DNA of 64,000 nt, from the NCBI GenBank assembly GCA_030430575.1, contig JAUIKF010000014.1:1-64000 (forward strand), written 5' to 3'. Source of the stretch: Bacteroidia bacterium (GTDB lineage Bacteria > Bacteroidota > Bacteroidia > J057). A program made the position numbers and the translations under genes. This document shows, one piece after another, positions 26,780-34,499 of this stretch (positions are counted from its first letter, which is position 1; each line of letters begins with the position of its first letter). Under the pieces are notes generated by a model. That model saw only the letters and a program-made list of their open reading frames with translations, was not told where the DNA came from and did not search any database.

Positions 26780-28216
26780 ATGATGGCTATCACAAAATTA
26801 GTTGGGCGTTCGAAGGAAAAGGAGATATTGAATGATGCCTTAGCTTCCAATCAGGCGGAGTTAGTAGCTGTCTTAGGGAGGCGTCGTGTAGGGAAAACAT
26901 TTCTTGTAAATGCAGTCTATGAAGACCAAATTATCTTTGAAATTACTGGCATCCAGCATGCTCCGCTTCAAAGACAATTGAAGAATTTTGCCTATGCGCT
27001 TTCAGAAGCAAGCGAAAAGAAGGTTAAAAAACCGGTTGATTGGTTTGATGCATTTGTAGAATTGATTGCATTTTTAAAAACAAAAAAAGACAATGGCAAG
27101 CAGGTGGTTTTTTTTGATGAGTTGCCTTGGTTGGCTTCTGCAAAATCTGGTTTTTTGCAGGGGTTAAGTTTCTTTTGGAATAGCTGGGCTGTTAAACAAC
27201 ATATTGTGGTCGTAATATGCGGTTCAGCAGCGTCTTGGATGATCCAGAAAGTGGTAAATCACAAGGGGGGGCTGCATAATAGGATTACAAAGCGAATGTT
27301 CTTATCGCCATTTAACCTCTCTGAAACGGAGGCCTATTTAAAAAGCAAGCAACTAAAACTAACCCGTTATCAGATCATACAGCTATATATGGCGATGGGC
27401 GGAATTCCCCATTATCTCAATGAAATAAAACCGGGCAAAAGCGCAGCTCAGAATATTGATGAGATTTGCTTTGCAAAAGACGGTCTTCTTCAAAAGGAGT
27501 TTTTTAGGTTATATCCAGCCCTTTTTCAAAACGCAGATCGTCATATAGAAGTAATCAGAGCTTTAGCAGGGAAAAGACGAGGATTGACCCGAAGTGAGAT
27601 TATTGCCCAAACTAACCTTCCTGAAGGAGGAAGTACAAAAAGGATTTTGGAAGAGCTAACGCATTCTGGTTTTATCGCTGTCTATTCTCCATTTAAGAAA
27701 AAAAAGAAAGAAAAACTATATCGTCTAATTGACGAGTATTCTCTTTTTTATTTGCATTTTATTGAAGAGAAAACTTACGAAGAAACAGAAATTTGGCAAA
27801 AGCTAAGCCAAACCCAGGCCTACATAAGCTGGAGTGGATACGCCTTTGAAAGCATTTGTCTAAAGCATGTACAGCAGATAAAACAGGCACTTAGCATAGC
27901 CGGCATGTATTCGGAGTCGTCTTCTTTTTACCATAGAGGAACCAAAGAAGCTAAAGGGCTACAGGTAGATTTGTTAATAGATCGTAAAGATCATGTAATC
28001 AATCTATTTGAAATTAAGTTTTACAATACAAAGTTTGTCATGACAAAGGAATATGCCAGTCAATTGAGGGATAAAATGGCTTTGTTTCAACATCTTTCCA
28101 AAACCGAGAAACAAATATTCATGAGCATGATCACTACCTTTGGAATATTACCAAATGAATATAGTAATGACTTAATTGATCACTCCTTGACAGCTGACGA
28201 TTTATTTGATAATTAA
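26780..28216 (+). CDS. AAA/STAND-type ATPase with C-terminal DUF234 nuclease-like domain
   Basis: 478 residues. Walker A GRRRVGKT is at about 33-40 and Walker B VVFFDELPWL at about 109-118, with SAASWM as a sensor-like segment. A winged-helix region (LTRSEIIAQTNLPEGGSTKRILEELTHSGFI) follows. The C-terminal domain has a PD-(D/E)xK pattern with Asp 397, Glu 411 and Lys 413 (LQVDLLI...LFEIKF). The family is common in archaea and anaerobes, and its role is unsettled. The gene is more AT-rich than its neighbours, suggesting transfer. It could be a defence or toxin-like module, but no partner is visible. Confidence 0.83.
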   Translation: MMAITKLVGRSKEKEILNDALASNQAELVAVLGRRRVGKTFLVNAVYEDQIIFEITGIQHAPLQRQLKNFAYALSEASEKKVKKPVDWFDAFVELIAFLKTKKDNGKQVVFFDELPWLASAKSGFLQGLSFFWNSWAVKQHIVVVICGSAASWMIQKVVNHKGGLHNRITKRMFLSPFNLSETEAYLKSKQLKLTRYQIIQLYMAMGGIPHYLNEIKPGKSAAQNIDEICFAKDGLLQKEFFRLYPALFQNADRHIEVIRALAGKRRGLTRSEIIAQTNLPEGGSTKRILEELTHSGFIAVYSPFKKKKKEKLYRLIDEYSLFYLHFIEEKTYEETEIWQKLSQTQAYISWSGYAFESICLKHVQQIKQALSIAGMYSESSSFYHRGTKEAKGLQVDLLIDRKDHVINLFEIKFYNTKFVMTKEYASQLRDKMALFQHLSKTEKQIFMSMITTFGILPNEYSNDLIDHSLTADDLFDN

Positions 28217-28224
28217 TCCCTTCC

Positions 28225-28932
28225 ATGCCCCAACATGACCCATTAGGTGCTGCCCTTACGGCCTACCTCGGCGGCGATAAAAAGGCCTCCATCAGTGTGC
28301 AATCGACCATTACGATCGGTGAAGCGATGGACGCCTCCTACCTATTTAGGTCCTTCCAACAAATGCCCAGTTGGGAGAAATTGGCACTCAACGCTTGTCG
28401 GGGAAAGGTACTTGACATAGGGGCAGGGGCAGGGGTGCATAGCAAGCATTTGCAAGAAAAAGGGCTGACCGTGACGGCCATTGACACTTCCGCGACTGCG
28501 GTAGCGGTGATGAAAGCCGAAGGCGTCGTCGATGCCCGTGTGGCAGACCTGATGACTTGGAAAGAAGGACCCTATGACACCATTCTCCTGTTGATGAACG
28601 GCATCGGCCTCGTCGGCAACCTGAAAGGCTTACAACAATTCTTGGCGCGCGCCTACCAGATGTTGTCGTCTGGAGGGCAGATTTTGTTAGAATCCACTGA
28701 TATCCTCTATATGTATGAGGAAAAAGATGGCTCCTTTCTATTGGAACTTACGGGGGACTATTATGGAGAAATTCAGTACCAAATGAGCTTTCAGGGCATG
28801 GAAGGGCCATGGTTTGACTGGCTCTATATCGACTTCCCTTTATTGGCGCAGTACGCTGAACAAGCAGGCTTCCAGGCAGAATGCCTTCACATGGGGGCTG
28901 AACATAATTATTTGGCAAGGCTGCGGAAGTAG
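28225..28932 (+). CDS. Class I SAM-dependent methyltransferase
   Basis: 235 residues with the SAM-binding motifs VLDIGAGAGVHSKHL, TAIDTSATAVAVMKAEGV and the acidic ARVADLMTW, then DTILLLMNGIGLVG and LLSSGGQILLESTD. The acceptor is unknown. It begins 8 bp after the ATPase gene, so the two may be co-transcribed although their base composition differs. Its TAG stop codon merges with the left edge of large inverted repeat copy 3 (GTAGACCGCTCG). Confidence 0.83.
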   Translation: MPQHDPLGAALTAYLGGDKKASISVQSTITIGEAMDASYLFRSFQQMPSWEKLALNACRGKVLDIGAGAGVHSKHLQEKGLTVTAIDTSATAVAVMKAEGVVDARVADLMTWKEGPYDTILLLMNGIGLVGNLKGLQQFLARAYQMLSSGGQILLESTDILYMYEEKDGSFLLELTGDYYGEIQYQMSFQGMEGPWFDWLYIDFPLLAQYAEQAGFQAECLHMGAEHNYLARLRK

Positions 28933-29192
28933 ACCGCTCGGTCCAAAGACGGACCTCGCTGTCAGATCACTCGCCTTTCAGGCTCGCTGTCAGATCGTTC
29001 GGCCTAAAGGCCTCACTGTCAGATCGCTCAGCTCGAAGACTCGCTTCGCTGTCAGACTAAAGGCAATCCTTCTTGTCTGACAGCGAGTCTTCGAGCGGTC
29101 CGACAGTGAGGAGTGAAACGACGAACGGTCTAGTAGCGAAGGCAGAGCCTGAGCGGTCTGACAGTGAGGAGCGATAGCGACGAACGGTCTCA
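28931..29192. repeat. Large modular inverted repeat, GACCGCTCG family, copy 3
   Basis: 262 bp between two convergent genes. The left arm has four GAYCRYTCG-hairpin-CTCRCTGTCA units, with hairpins GGTCC-AAAGAC-GGACC (28940-28955), GCC-TTTCA-GGC (28973-28983) and GGCCT-AA-AGGCC (29001-29012). The centre is AGACTAAAGGC...CTTGTCTGACAG. The right arm has four inverted units. Each edge merges with a stop codon: TAG of the methyltransferase on the left, and TGA of the M42 peptidase on the right (GGTCTCA at 29186-29192). Confidence 0.92.
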
Positions 29193-30281
29193 AGAAAAAT
29201 ACCTGAAATCGTGCCCATTCTCAATCTTTTTGAGGGTCTCAAAGATGAGGCGAATCACATTCGTGACGTCGTCTTTGTGGGTCATCTCCACGGTGGTGTG
29301 CATATAGCGGAGGGGAAGGGAGATCAATGCCGAAGCGACGCCTTCATTGGAATAGGCGAATGCGTCGGTGTCTGTGCCTGTAGCTCGGCTGGCAGCTTCT
29401 CGCTGAAAGGGGATTTCGTTTGCGTTGGCGGTGTCGATGATCAACTGGAGCAGGTTGTTTTGGACGGCTGGGGCGTAGGTCAGGGAAGGCCCGTCTCCTG
29501 CGACAACATGGCCATGCTCGATCTTATCGATCATCGGCGTAGTCGTATCGTGGGTCACATCGGTGACGATAGCCACATCGGGCTTGATACGGTGAGCGAT
29601 CATGTGTGCTCCACGGAGTCCTATTTCCTCTTGGACGGCATTGACGATATATAGGCCAAATGGAAGCTTTACATTCCCTTCTTTGAGCAGGCGTGCAACC
29701 TGCGCGATCATATACCCACCGATGCGGTTGTCCAAGGCACGGCCGACAAAGTAGCGGTCGTTCAGAACCATGAACTCATCTTCATAGGTCACAACACAGC
29801 CCACATGGATGCCTGTTTCTAGGACTTCCTTTTTATTTTTACACCCTACATCTAGGAAAATATTGGTGGCCAAAGGGCCGGGATTTTTTTCTTTTCCACG
29901 GCGTGTGTGGATGGCTGGCCATCCAAAAACACCTTTTACAATGCCCTTGGGCGTGTGGATATTGACACGTTTGGAAGGGGCGATCTGGTGGTCGGAGCCG
30001 CCATTGCGGACCAGGTAGATCAAACCGTCGTCTGTGATGTAATGGACAAACCAGGAGATTTCGTCGGCATGTGCTTCGATCACAACTTTGAAAGGGGCAT
30101 CGGGATTGATGATGCCAGCCACACTGCCATACGTATCTACTTCGTAGGTGTCAATATAGGGCTTGATATGTTCAAGCCAGAGTTTCTGACCACTGGACTC
30201 AAAGCCAGTAGGGGAAGCATTATTGATATAGGTTTCAAGAAACTGTAGCGATTCGGGCGTCAGAATCTGGTCAGCAGTCAT
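29190..30281 (-). CDS. M42-family metallo-aminopeptidase
   Basis: 363 residues. The dinuclear metal ligands and catalytic residues fit the M42 pattern: VIEAHADEISWFVH (His, Asp), LDNRIGGYMIAQ (bridging Asp), VNAVQEEIGLRGAHM (catalytic Glu pair), VTDVTHDT, and a late His in LRYMHTTVEM. It removes N-terminal residues from peptides in the cytoplasm, usually as a dodecamer shell. It is often annotated as glutamyl aminopeptidase or endoglucanase; the former class is more credible. The stop codon TGA is contributed by large inverted repeat copy 3. Confidence 0.93.
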   Translation of the reverse strand: MTADQILTPESLQFLETYINNASPTGFESSGQKLWLEHIKPYIDTYEVDTYGSVAGIINPDAPFKVVIEAHADEISWFVHYITDDGLIYLVRNGGSDHQIAPSKRVNIHTPKGIVKGVFGWPAIHTRRGKEKNPGPLATNIFLDVGCKNKKEVLETGIHVGCVVTYEDEFMVLNDRYFVGRALDNRIGGYMIAQVARLLKEGNVKLPFGLYIVNAVQEEIGLRGAHMIAHRIKPDVAIVTDVTHDTTTPMIDKIEHGHVVAGDGPSLTYAPAVQNNLLQLIIDTANANEIPFQREAASRATGTDTDAFAYSNEGVASALISLPLRYMHTTVEMTHKDDVTNVIRLIFETLKKIENGHDFRYFS

Positions 30282-30328
30282 TTAGGTAGTATTAATTCTG
30301 TTTTAAGAAGCCGTAAAGTTATGAAAAA

Positions 30329-30793
30329 TTATGACTCATAAACGCCGAATAATTCTGTGAGCTTACTTCTGCGATACGCGAATATCTGCTTTACGCGATT
30401 TCCAACAAAAAATGCATTTACCCATTTGCCCAAAATCCCCAAAGGTAAGCGATAATCGACAATATCATGCATTTCCACACCGCCGGGGATTTCTTTGAAA
30501 AAATGCTGGTGGTGCCAAATTTGATAAGGGCCCAGCCGCTGTTCATCTACAAAAAATTCTTTTTCTCTGATATGTGTGATCTCTGTCACCCATTTCATCG
30601 GAATGCCCATCAACGGCTTCACAATGTAGGCGATGAAAATACCTGGATACATCTTTTCGGGCAGGTTGGGCGTGAGGACTTTAAAGCCCATTTCATCAGG
30701 GGTGATTTCACGTAAGTTTTTGGGGGAAGAAAAATAATCCCAGGCTTTTTCGAGCGAAATGGGAAGTTTTTGGACTGCTTCTAACCTGTGCAT
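30329..30793 (-). CDS. SRPBCC-family ligand-binding protein
   Basis: 154 residues covering one SRPBCC domain: HRLEAVQKLPISLEKAWDYFSSPKNLREITPDEMGF, PGIFIAYIVKPLMGIPMKWVTEITHI, EQRLGPYQIWHHQHFFKEIPGGVEMHDIVDYRLPLG. This pattern fits the group once annotated as cell-division inhibitor SulA-like, a label without direct support. No signal peptide is present. It is 48 bp upstream of the M42 peptidase on the same strand and may be co-transcribed with it. Confidence 0.82.
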   Translation of the reverse strand: MHRLEAVQKLPISLEKAWDYFSSPKNLREITPDEMGFKVLTPNLPEKMYPGIFIAYIVKPLMGIPMKWVTEITHIREKEFFVDEQRLGPYQIWHHQHFFKEIPGGVEMHDIVDYRLPLGILGKWVNAFFVGNRVKQIFAYRRSKLTELFGVYES

Positions 30794-31157
30794 GGGGGAA
30801 CGTTTTAAGTTTTAGGTTCTATGTTTTAAGTTCAATTAACCCATTGAAATGGAAATTGAATGAAAGGAACCATCAAATAGCGCAAATGGTTATTTTTTGC
30901 CACCCTTTGACGACACGAAGGGCATTCTGTTCAAAATGCTTGCACTGACTGAAATCGAAGGCGTGATGATATTGGTACCGCTTTGCCCGGCCCCGAATCC
31001 GTGTAGAGTCTAGGGCCGAGATGTGCGATGGAAAAGGGCTGCTCCTGAGCGGCGAACGCCTTGCTTCCTGTTTCTTGAATGAGATGCTGGGCCACTTGAT
31101 TAGCTAATTGGGGAGATTGGGGCTTTCCCATCTAGGTTAATATGAGGCACATTGACA
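30794..31157. other. Repeat-rich gap with no confident gene
   Basis: The first 45 bp hold a GTTTTAAG/GTTTTAGG heptamer arm. Around 30905-30965 are degenerate TGCACTGA...TCGAAGG and CGAAGGGCA words of the CTGAGC-N-GTCGAAGGG family. A short minus-strand frame (30931-31131, 66 codons) and an overlapping second frame both look protein-like only in part, and I cannot assign either. Most likely this is decayed mobile or repeat DNA next to the RHS remnant. Confidence 0.5.
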
Positions 31158-31481
31158 CTAATAAAGTTTCTCAAACAAAACCTCCAAGGCTAATCTAAAC
31201 TTATTTAAATATTCATTATAATCTTCATTAAGATCCTCTATGAAAAATAGATCATTTGGATCAAAATGAGCTATGAGAAAATCGGATAGTTTACAGTAAA
31301 TAAAAAAAAGCTTCTTAAAAACTAAATGAACATCTAAATCATTTAATTCTGTCTTTTTATTTAACTCTTCGATCTCTTCAATTAGCCGATCTAATTTTTT
31401 GGCATCAAATCGGGAATATTCATGTAATTCAACAATGAAACTGCCTTCATTCAGACTTATATTTTCTAAAATAAAGATCAT
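31158..31481 (-). CDS. Small acidic AT-rich protein, possible orphan immunity protein
   Basis: 107 residues, acidic, rich in Leu, Phe, Asp and Glu, with no signal peptide. SFIVELHEYSRFDAKKLDRLIEEIEELNKK vaguely resembles the start of Imm41-type immunity proteins, but this rests on memory. The gene is clearly more AT-rich than its surroundings and lies directly downstream of a degraded RHS core fragment on the same strand, where toxin-immunity cassettes normally sit. Function as an immunity protein is inferred from this context. Confidence 0.5.
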   Translation of the reverse strand: MIFILENISLNEGSFIVELHEYSRFDAKKLDRLIEEIEELNKKTELNDLDVHLVFKKLFFIYCKLSDFLIAHFDPNDLFFIEDLNEDYNEYLNKFRLALEVLFEKLY

Positions 31482-31547
31482 TTGATTAAAAATTAGGTGT
31501 CATTCTAATGTATCAGAATGCCAGGCAGGCCTATTTCTCATTGAAAC

Positions 31548-31706
31548 TTATGGAGATTCTGATGAAATAGCTTTTGGATCGTAACAAAACCATCTTCCTC
31601 TGCAGGGATCAATTTGTTTCAAGAAGGTTGTGTAGCTATTTCTTTCACCCTTGACTTCATCATCTTTTTCTTTTCCATTGAATGCGGAATGATACTCGTT
31701 AGAAGC
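31548..31706 (-). pseudogene. Remnant of an RHS repeat-associated core domain
   Basis: The minus-strand frame read from 31706 down to a TAA at 31548 gives EYHSAFNGKEKDDEVKGE, then RNSYTTF, then GRWFCYDPKAISSESP. This matches the hallmark end of Bacteroidota RHS proteins (FNGKEKD(N/D)EVKG, NSY, a YDPRLGRWLS-type segment, DPKA), with the middle partly corrupted. There is no start codon, and the frame begins directly after the stop codon of the gene upstream. It is therefore the 3' scrap of a polymorphic-toxin gene, with any toxin domain lost. Confidence 0.75.
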
Positions 31707-32513
31707 CTAAAACTTGATTTCCTCCGCATACACCACATACCAATCGTCATAGCGCTCTACGCGGCCCTGAATGGTTACTTTTTCCCCCACATAGTCAAGG
31801 ACCTGTTGGTTGATGGCTTGGCCATTTTTACCACGGATGAGGTAATAGGCGCGTTGACCTTGGGCGTCTTCGCTGAAGAGGACTGGGGGAATCCCTCCAG
31901 CAATGCAAAGGACAGCACATGAGCGGTGTGGCTTGCCCTGGCCAGGCTTCATAGCACCGAAGTAGCATTTGGGGTCTATGATCTCGCCTGTGAGCGTAGC
32001 TTTTCCAAGGACTTGGATAGCAGGGAGAAGATCGTCTACTGCGAGGTCGCCCAAGTCATCATTCATGCCCAGAAGGGCTTCTTTGAGTCGGGTGAGTTCC
32101 AAAACAGCTTTGCCGTCATTATAGGCCAGAGTGCCTTCCAGGCGACATTTCACTTCACTGAGCGGTTTGCCCAGCTTTTCCAAAGCCAACTGCCCAAATT
32201 CAAATACCAGGTGATCCGCTCCGTGTTTCCCATAAGCTACCAAAAGCACTGTTTGGTAGACAGGCCGCCCAAATAAGTCTTTTCCTCCAATCACCTTGAT
32301 CGTAGGTACAGGGTCAGCGGAGATCACGCCTTCGACGGTAGTCAAGGTCCCAAATTCGTAGGCACTGGTGCTGAATTCTCTTTGGGAAAAGGCGAGTAGG
32401 CAAGCTACGCCCACTAAGAGGACGATCAGCCCTACCACAATCCACCGAAGGGGTTTGTGAAATTTTGACGGAGCTTTGTCCAGATAGCCTATGTATAAAT
32501 CGTCGTTTTGCAT
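31707..32513 (-). CDS. Membrane-anchored protein of the Rieske/ferric-reductase operon
   Basis: 268 residues. One membrane helix near the N terminus (RWIVVGLIVLLVGVACLLAF) is followed by a beta-rich periplasmic part. The best conserved stretch is LTGEIIDPKCYFGAMKPGQG and HRSCAVLCIAGGIPPVL, whose Cys and His residues could bind a metal, and the C terminus (GEKVTIQGRVERYDDWYVVYAEEI) looks like an OB-fold. Function unknown. It is the last gene of an operon with the Rieske protein and two small membrane proteins, so a role in that electron-transfer complex is likely. Confidence 0.75.
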   Translation of the reverse strand: MQNDDLYIGYLDKAPSKFHKPLRWIVVGLIVLLVGVACLLAFSQREFSTSAYEFGTLTTVEGVISADPVPTIKVIGGKDLFGRPVYQTVLLVAYGKHGADHLVFEFGQLALEKLGKPLSEVKCRLEGTLAYNDGKAVLELTRLKEALLGMNDDLGDLAVDDLLPAIQVLGKATLTGEIIDPKCYFGAMKPGQGKPHRSCAVLCIAGGIPPVLFSEDAQGQRAYYLIRGKNGQAINQQVLDYVGEKVTIQGRVERYDDWYVVYAEEIKF

Positions 32514-32527
32514 GAGAGGAAGAATAA

Positions 32528-32656
32528 GAGACCGCTCGAAGACTCGCTGTCAGATCATTCGGCCTTTGGGGCCTCATTGTCAGACCGCTGCGCTATCAGA
32601 CCGCTCGAAGACTCGCTGTCAGACTTGCCTTGAGCTTGTCGAAAGGTAAGAGGTCT
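32528..32656. repeat. Large inverted repeat, GACCGCTCG family, copy 4 (truncated)
   Basis: The left arm is complete, with units GACCGCTCGAAGACTCGCTGTCA (twice), one with hairpin GGCC-TTTGG-GGCC (32561-32573), and a shortened unit. The right arm is almost absent: after the centre the sequence becomes CTTGCCTTGAGCTTGTCGAAAGG, a word of the separate CTGAGC-N-GTCGAAGGG repeat, and only AGGTCT marks the end. It is a deletion product or a hybrid. It lies between two genes of the Rieske operon. Confidence 0.85.
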
Positions 32657-32685
32657 ATATTTTTGAACTTGTCTTATCATAGAAC

Positions 32686-33732
32686 CTAAAACCCAGAACT
32701 TAGAACTTCCACAGGTTCTACATACGTCCCTTCGGCATTCGCCTTAGGATTGACATAGACCGTCCCGTCAATAAGCTTCAATGCGTAAGTACTGACCTTT
32801 TCGGTGAAGGGCGGTGGGGAACAACCGTCGGCAGGCTGGTATTCATAGCCATGCCAGGGGCATACGATACACGAGTCCACAATTTTTCCCTCACCCAGCG
32901 GACCGTTTTGGTGCTTGCAGACATTATTGACAGCACTGAGTTTATCTCCATAGCGAAAGACCGCGATATTTTCTCCTTCTATGATCGCCACCTTGGCCCT
33001 GCGATCAGGGATTTCGTCCAGTTTGCAGAGCGGAAAATAGCCGTCTAACGCACCAGTTTTGAGTGGTTGATCTTTTTTCCCCTGACGCATACCTGCCACC
33101 ACATGAAGTCCTATTACACTTACCATCCCAATCCCCATTATCACCACATTCACAATTGAATACTCCAACTGAACCACCCCTAGCATGACGTGCATCAAAA
33201 TCAGTCCATAAGCCACATACACCAGCATGTGAAGCCCTTTCCAGACCTTGGGGCTCAGGTTATGCAGCCAAAAGTCGTGGCTTGTAGCGGCCATCAAGAA
33301 GAGGATGATCAGGGCAAAAAAGCCTAGCGATTGGAAGGGGAATCGAGTGAGGGAATCGTAGTGGGTATTGTTGATGAAAATGGAAAGAATCGGGTTTAAA
33401 TCCCCCAAGGTGTGAAACTGGATGACGTTCACAACGCCATGAATCAGCGCAATCAGGAACATGCTTACGCCTAGATGCCTTCGGTTGTAGAGTAGTGGGA
33501 TAAAGGCCTCATGGATGCGTGCCAGAGGCCCTATCATCAAGATGACATGCAGCATGATGAAAGCAAGGCTTCCCGTAGCTCGAATTATGAGCGTCTGGGG
33601 CGTGACTTCAGGGAAAAAAAGGGCATTGATCAGCGCAAATCCCAATAAGTACAAAGCCATCAGCCCCACCATGATGCGGTCATAGCGACGTTTTTGACGG
33701 TTCCAGAGGATAGCTTTGTAGGATACACCCAT
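32686..33732 (-). CDS. Ferric-reductase-like membrane domain fused to a Rieske [2Fe-2S] domain
   Basis: 348 residues. The N-terminal two thirds hold about six membrane helices with His residues spaced as in YedZ/MsrQ-type ferric reductases (LHVILMIGPLARI, RRHLGVSMFLIALIHG, WKGLHMLVYVAYGLILMHVMLG), suitable for two b haems. The C-terminal 110 residues form a Rieske domain with CKHQNGPLG and CPWHGYEY. This pairs transmembrane haem and iron-sulfur electron transfer in one chain; donor and acceptor are unknown. The last residues (VLSSGF) and the TAG stop are encoded by a GTTTTAG heptamer arm. Confidence 0.88.
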   Translation of the reverse strand: MGVSYKAILWNRQKRRYDRIMVGLMALYLLGFALINALFFPEVTPQTLIIRATGSLAFIMLHVILMIGPLARIHEAFIPLLYNRRHLGVSMFLIALIHGVVNVIQFHTLGDLNPILSIFINNTHYDSLTRFPFQSLGFFALIILFLMAATSHDFWLHNLSPKVWKGLHMLVYVAYGLILMHVMLGVVQLEYSIVNVVIMGIGMVSVIGLHVVAGMRQGKKDQPLKTGALDGYFPLCKLDEIPDRRAKVAIIEGENIAVFRYGDKLSAVNNVCKHQNGPLGEGKIVDSCIVCPWHGYEYQPADGCSPPPFTEKVSTYALKLIDGTVYVNPKANAEGTYVEPVEVLSSGF

Positions 33733-33743
33733 GGGGAGGAACG

Positions 33744-33778
33744 TTTTGAGTTTGTGGTTTGAAGTTTTGGGTTTTGAG
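33744..33778. repeat. Heptamer arm, GTTTTAG family
   Basis: GTTTTGAGTTTGTGGTTTGAAGTTTTGGGTTTTGAG follows a roughly 7-bp period and lies between the small membrane protein and the Rieske gene. A complementary arm (AGAACCTAAAACCCAGAACTTAGAACTT) occurs at 32681-32709, so the two arms flank the Rieske gene as a pair about 1 kb apart. Confidence 0.65.
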
Positions 33779-33781
33779 CAA

Positions 33782-34237
33782 CTATAACCTTATTGTTGGA
33801 AAGATATCTGCTTCCATCTTTATGGGGTCGGAGAAATGCAGTTCGCACGTAGCTTTTTCTGCCCATTCGGCAGTTAATTCAAAGCTATAGACACCTTTTT
33901 CGTGCAATGCCCCTAGTAATGGGCCTGTTTCCCCATCTCCCAATCTGACCCATACAGCAGGGCGGGGCAAGGGCTTCAAGACGGTCAATTCGATACTGGC
34001 TGGGCGCAAAGAATCGGTGCTATTGAGGTACTGGGCTGAGAACCAGTCATTGGTGGCTGTCCTGCCTTCGACGGGCTGAAAGTCCGTCATGTGTGCAGAT
34101 ACGATCTGCGGGGCGGTCACCAGAGAATCGGGAATGGGCGCAGGAATAGCCATATAGGCTAGTACAAAGCCCACAGGCAGTAATACTGCCAACATTAGCC
34201 AAATACTTCGATGTCTTTTTCTGAGAGAAGGGTTCAT
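33782..34237 (-). CDS. Membrane-anchored protein of the Rieske operon
   Basis: 151 residues. One N-terminal helix (IWLMLAVLLPVGFVLAYMAI) is followed by a periplasmic beta-rich domain (ASIELTVLKPLPRPAVWVRLGDG, GPLLGALHEKGVYSFELTAEW). I recognise no domain. It is encoded directly before the Rieske/ferric-reductase gene with 49 bp between them, so it is probably an accessory subunit. The upstream boundary is large inverted repeat copy 5. Confidence 0.72.
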   Translation of the reverse strand: MNPSLRKRHRSIWLMLAVLLPVGFVLAYMAIPAPIPDSLVTAPQIVSAHMTDFQPVEGRTATNDWFSAQYLNSTDSLRPASIELTVLKPLPRPAVWVRLGDGETGPLLGALHEKGVYSFELTAEWAEKATCELHFSDPIKMEADIFPTIRL

Positions 34238-34249
34238 GGTATTGAGATG

Positions 34250-34499
34250 TGAGATCGCTCAGGCCGAAGACGGCCTTCGCTGTCAGATCGTTCGTCGCTT
34301 TGCTCCTCACTGTCAGACCGCTTCACTAAGAGATCGCTCGACTCAAAGACTCGTCTCGCTGTCAGATAAGAGGACGAAAACTTCTTTAGTCTGATAGCGA
34401 GTCCTCGAGCGGTCTGACAGTGAGGCCTTCAGGCCGAACAATCTCGCAGTGAGGGCGCTAGCCCGAACGGTCTCGCAGCGAGCGAAGCGAGCGGTCTCA
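34250..34499. repeat. Large modular inverted repeat, GACCGCTCG family, copy 5
   Basis: 250 bp starting TGAGATCGCTC and ending GAGCGGTCTCA. Hairpin modules include AGGCCG-AAGA-CGGCCT (34261-34276) and GGGC-GCTA-GCCC (34453-34464). The left arm and the first part of the right arm use the CTGTCA/TGACAG junction, while the last right-arm units use TCGCAG, so both subtypes occur in one copy. The right edge TCA (34497-34499) is the stop codon of the small membrane protein. Confidence 0.92.

Noticed and set aside
28225-28932. Functional link between the DUF234 ATPase and the following methyltransferase as a restriction-modification-like pair
   Set aside because: They are only 8 bp apart, but the methyltransferase lacks a DNA-methylase catalytic motif (NPPY/DPPY or PCQ), so the pairing is not supported.
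30931-31131. 66-codon minus-strand frame next to the RHS remnant
   Set aside because: A stop codon lies directly upstream, a second overlapping frame looks equally protein-like, and its 3' half consists of degenerate repeat words. Not supported as a gene.
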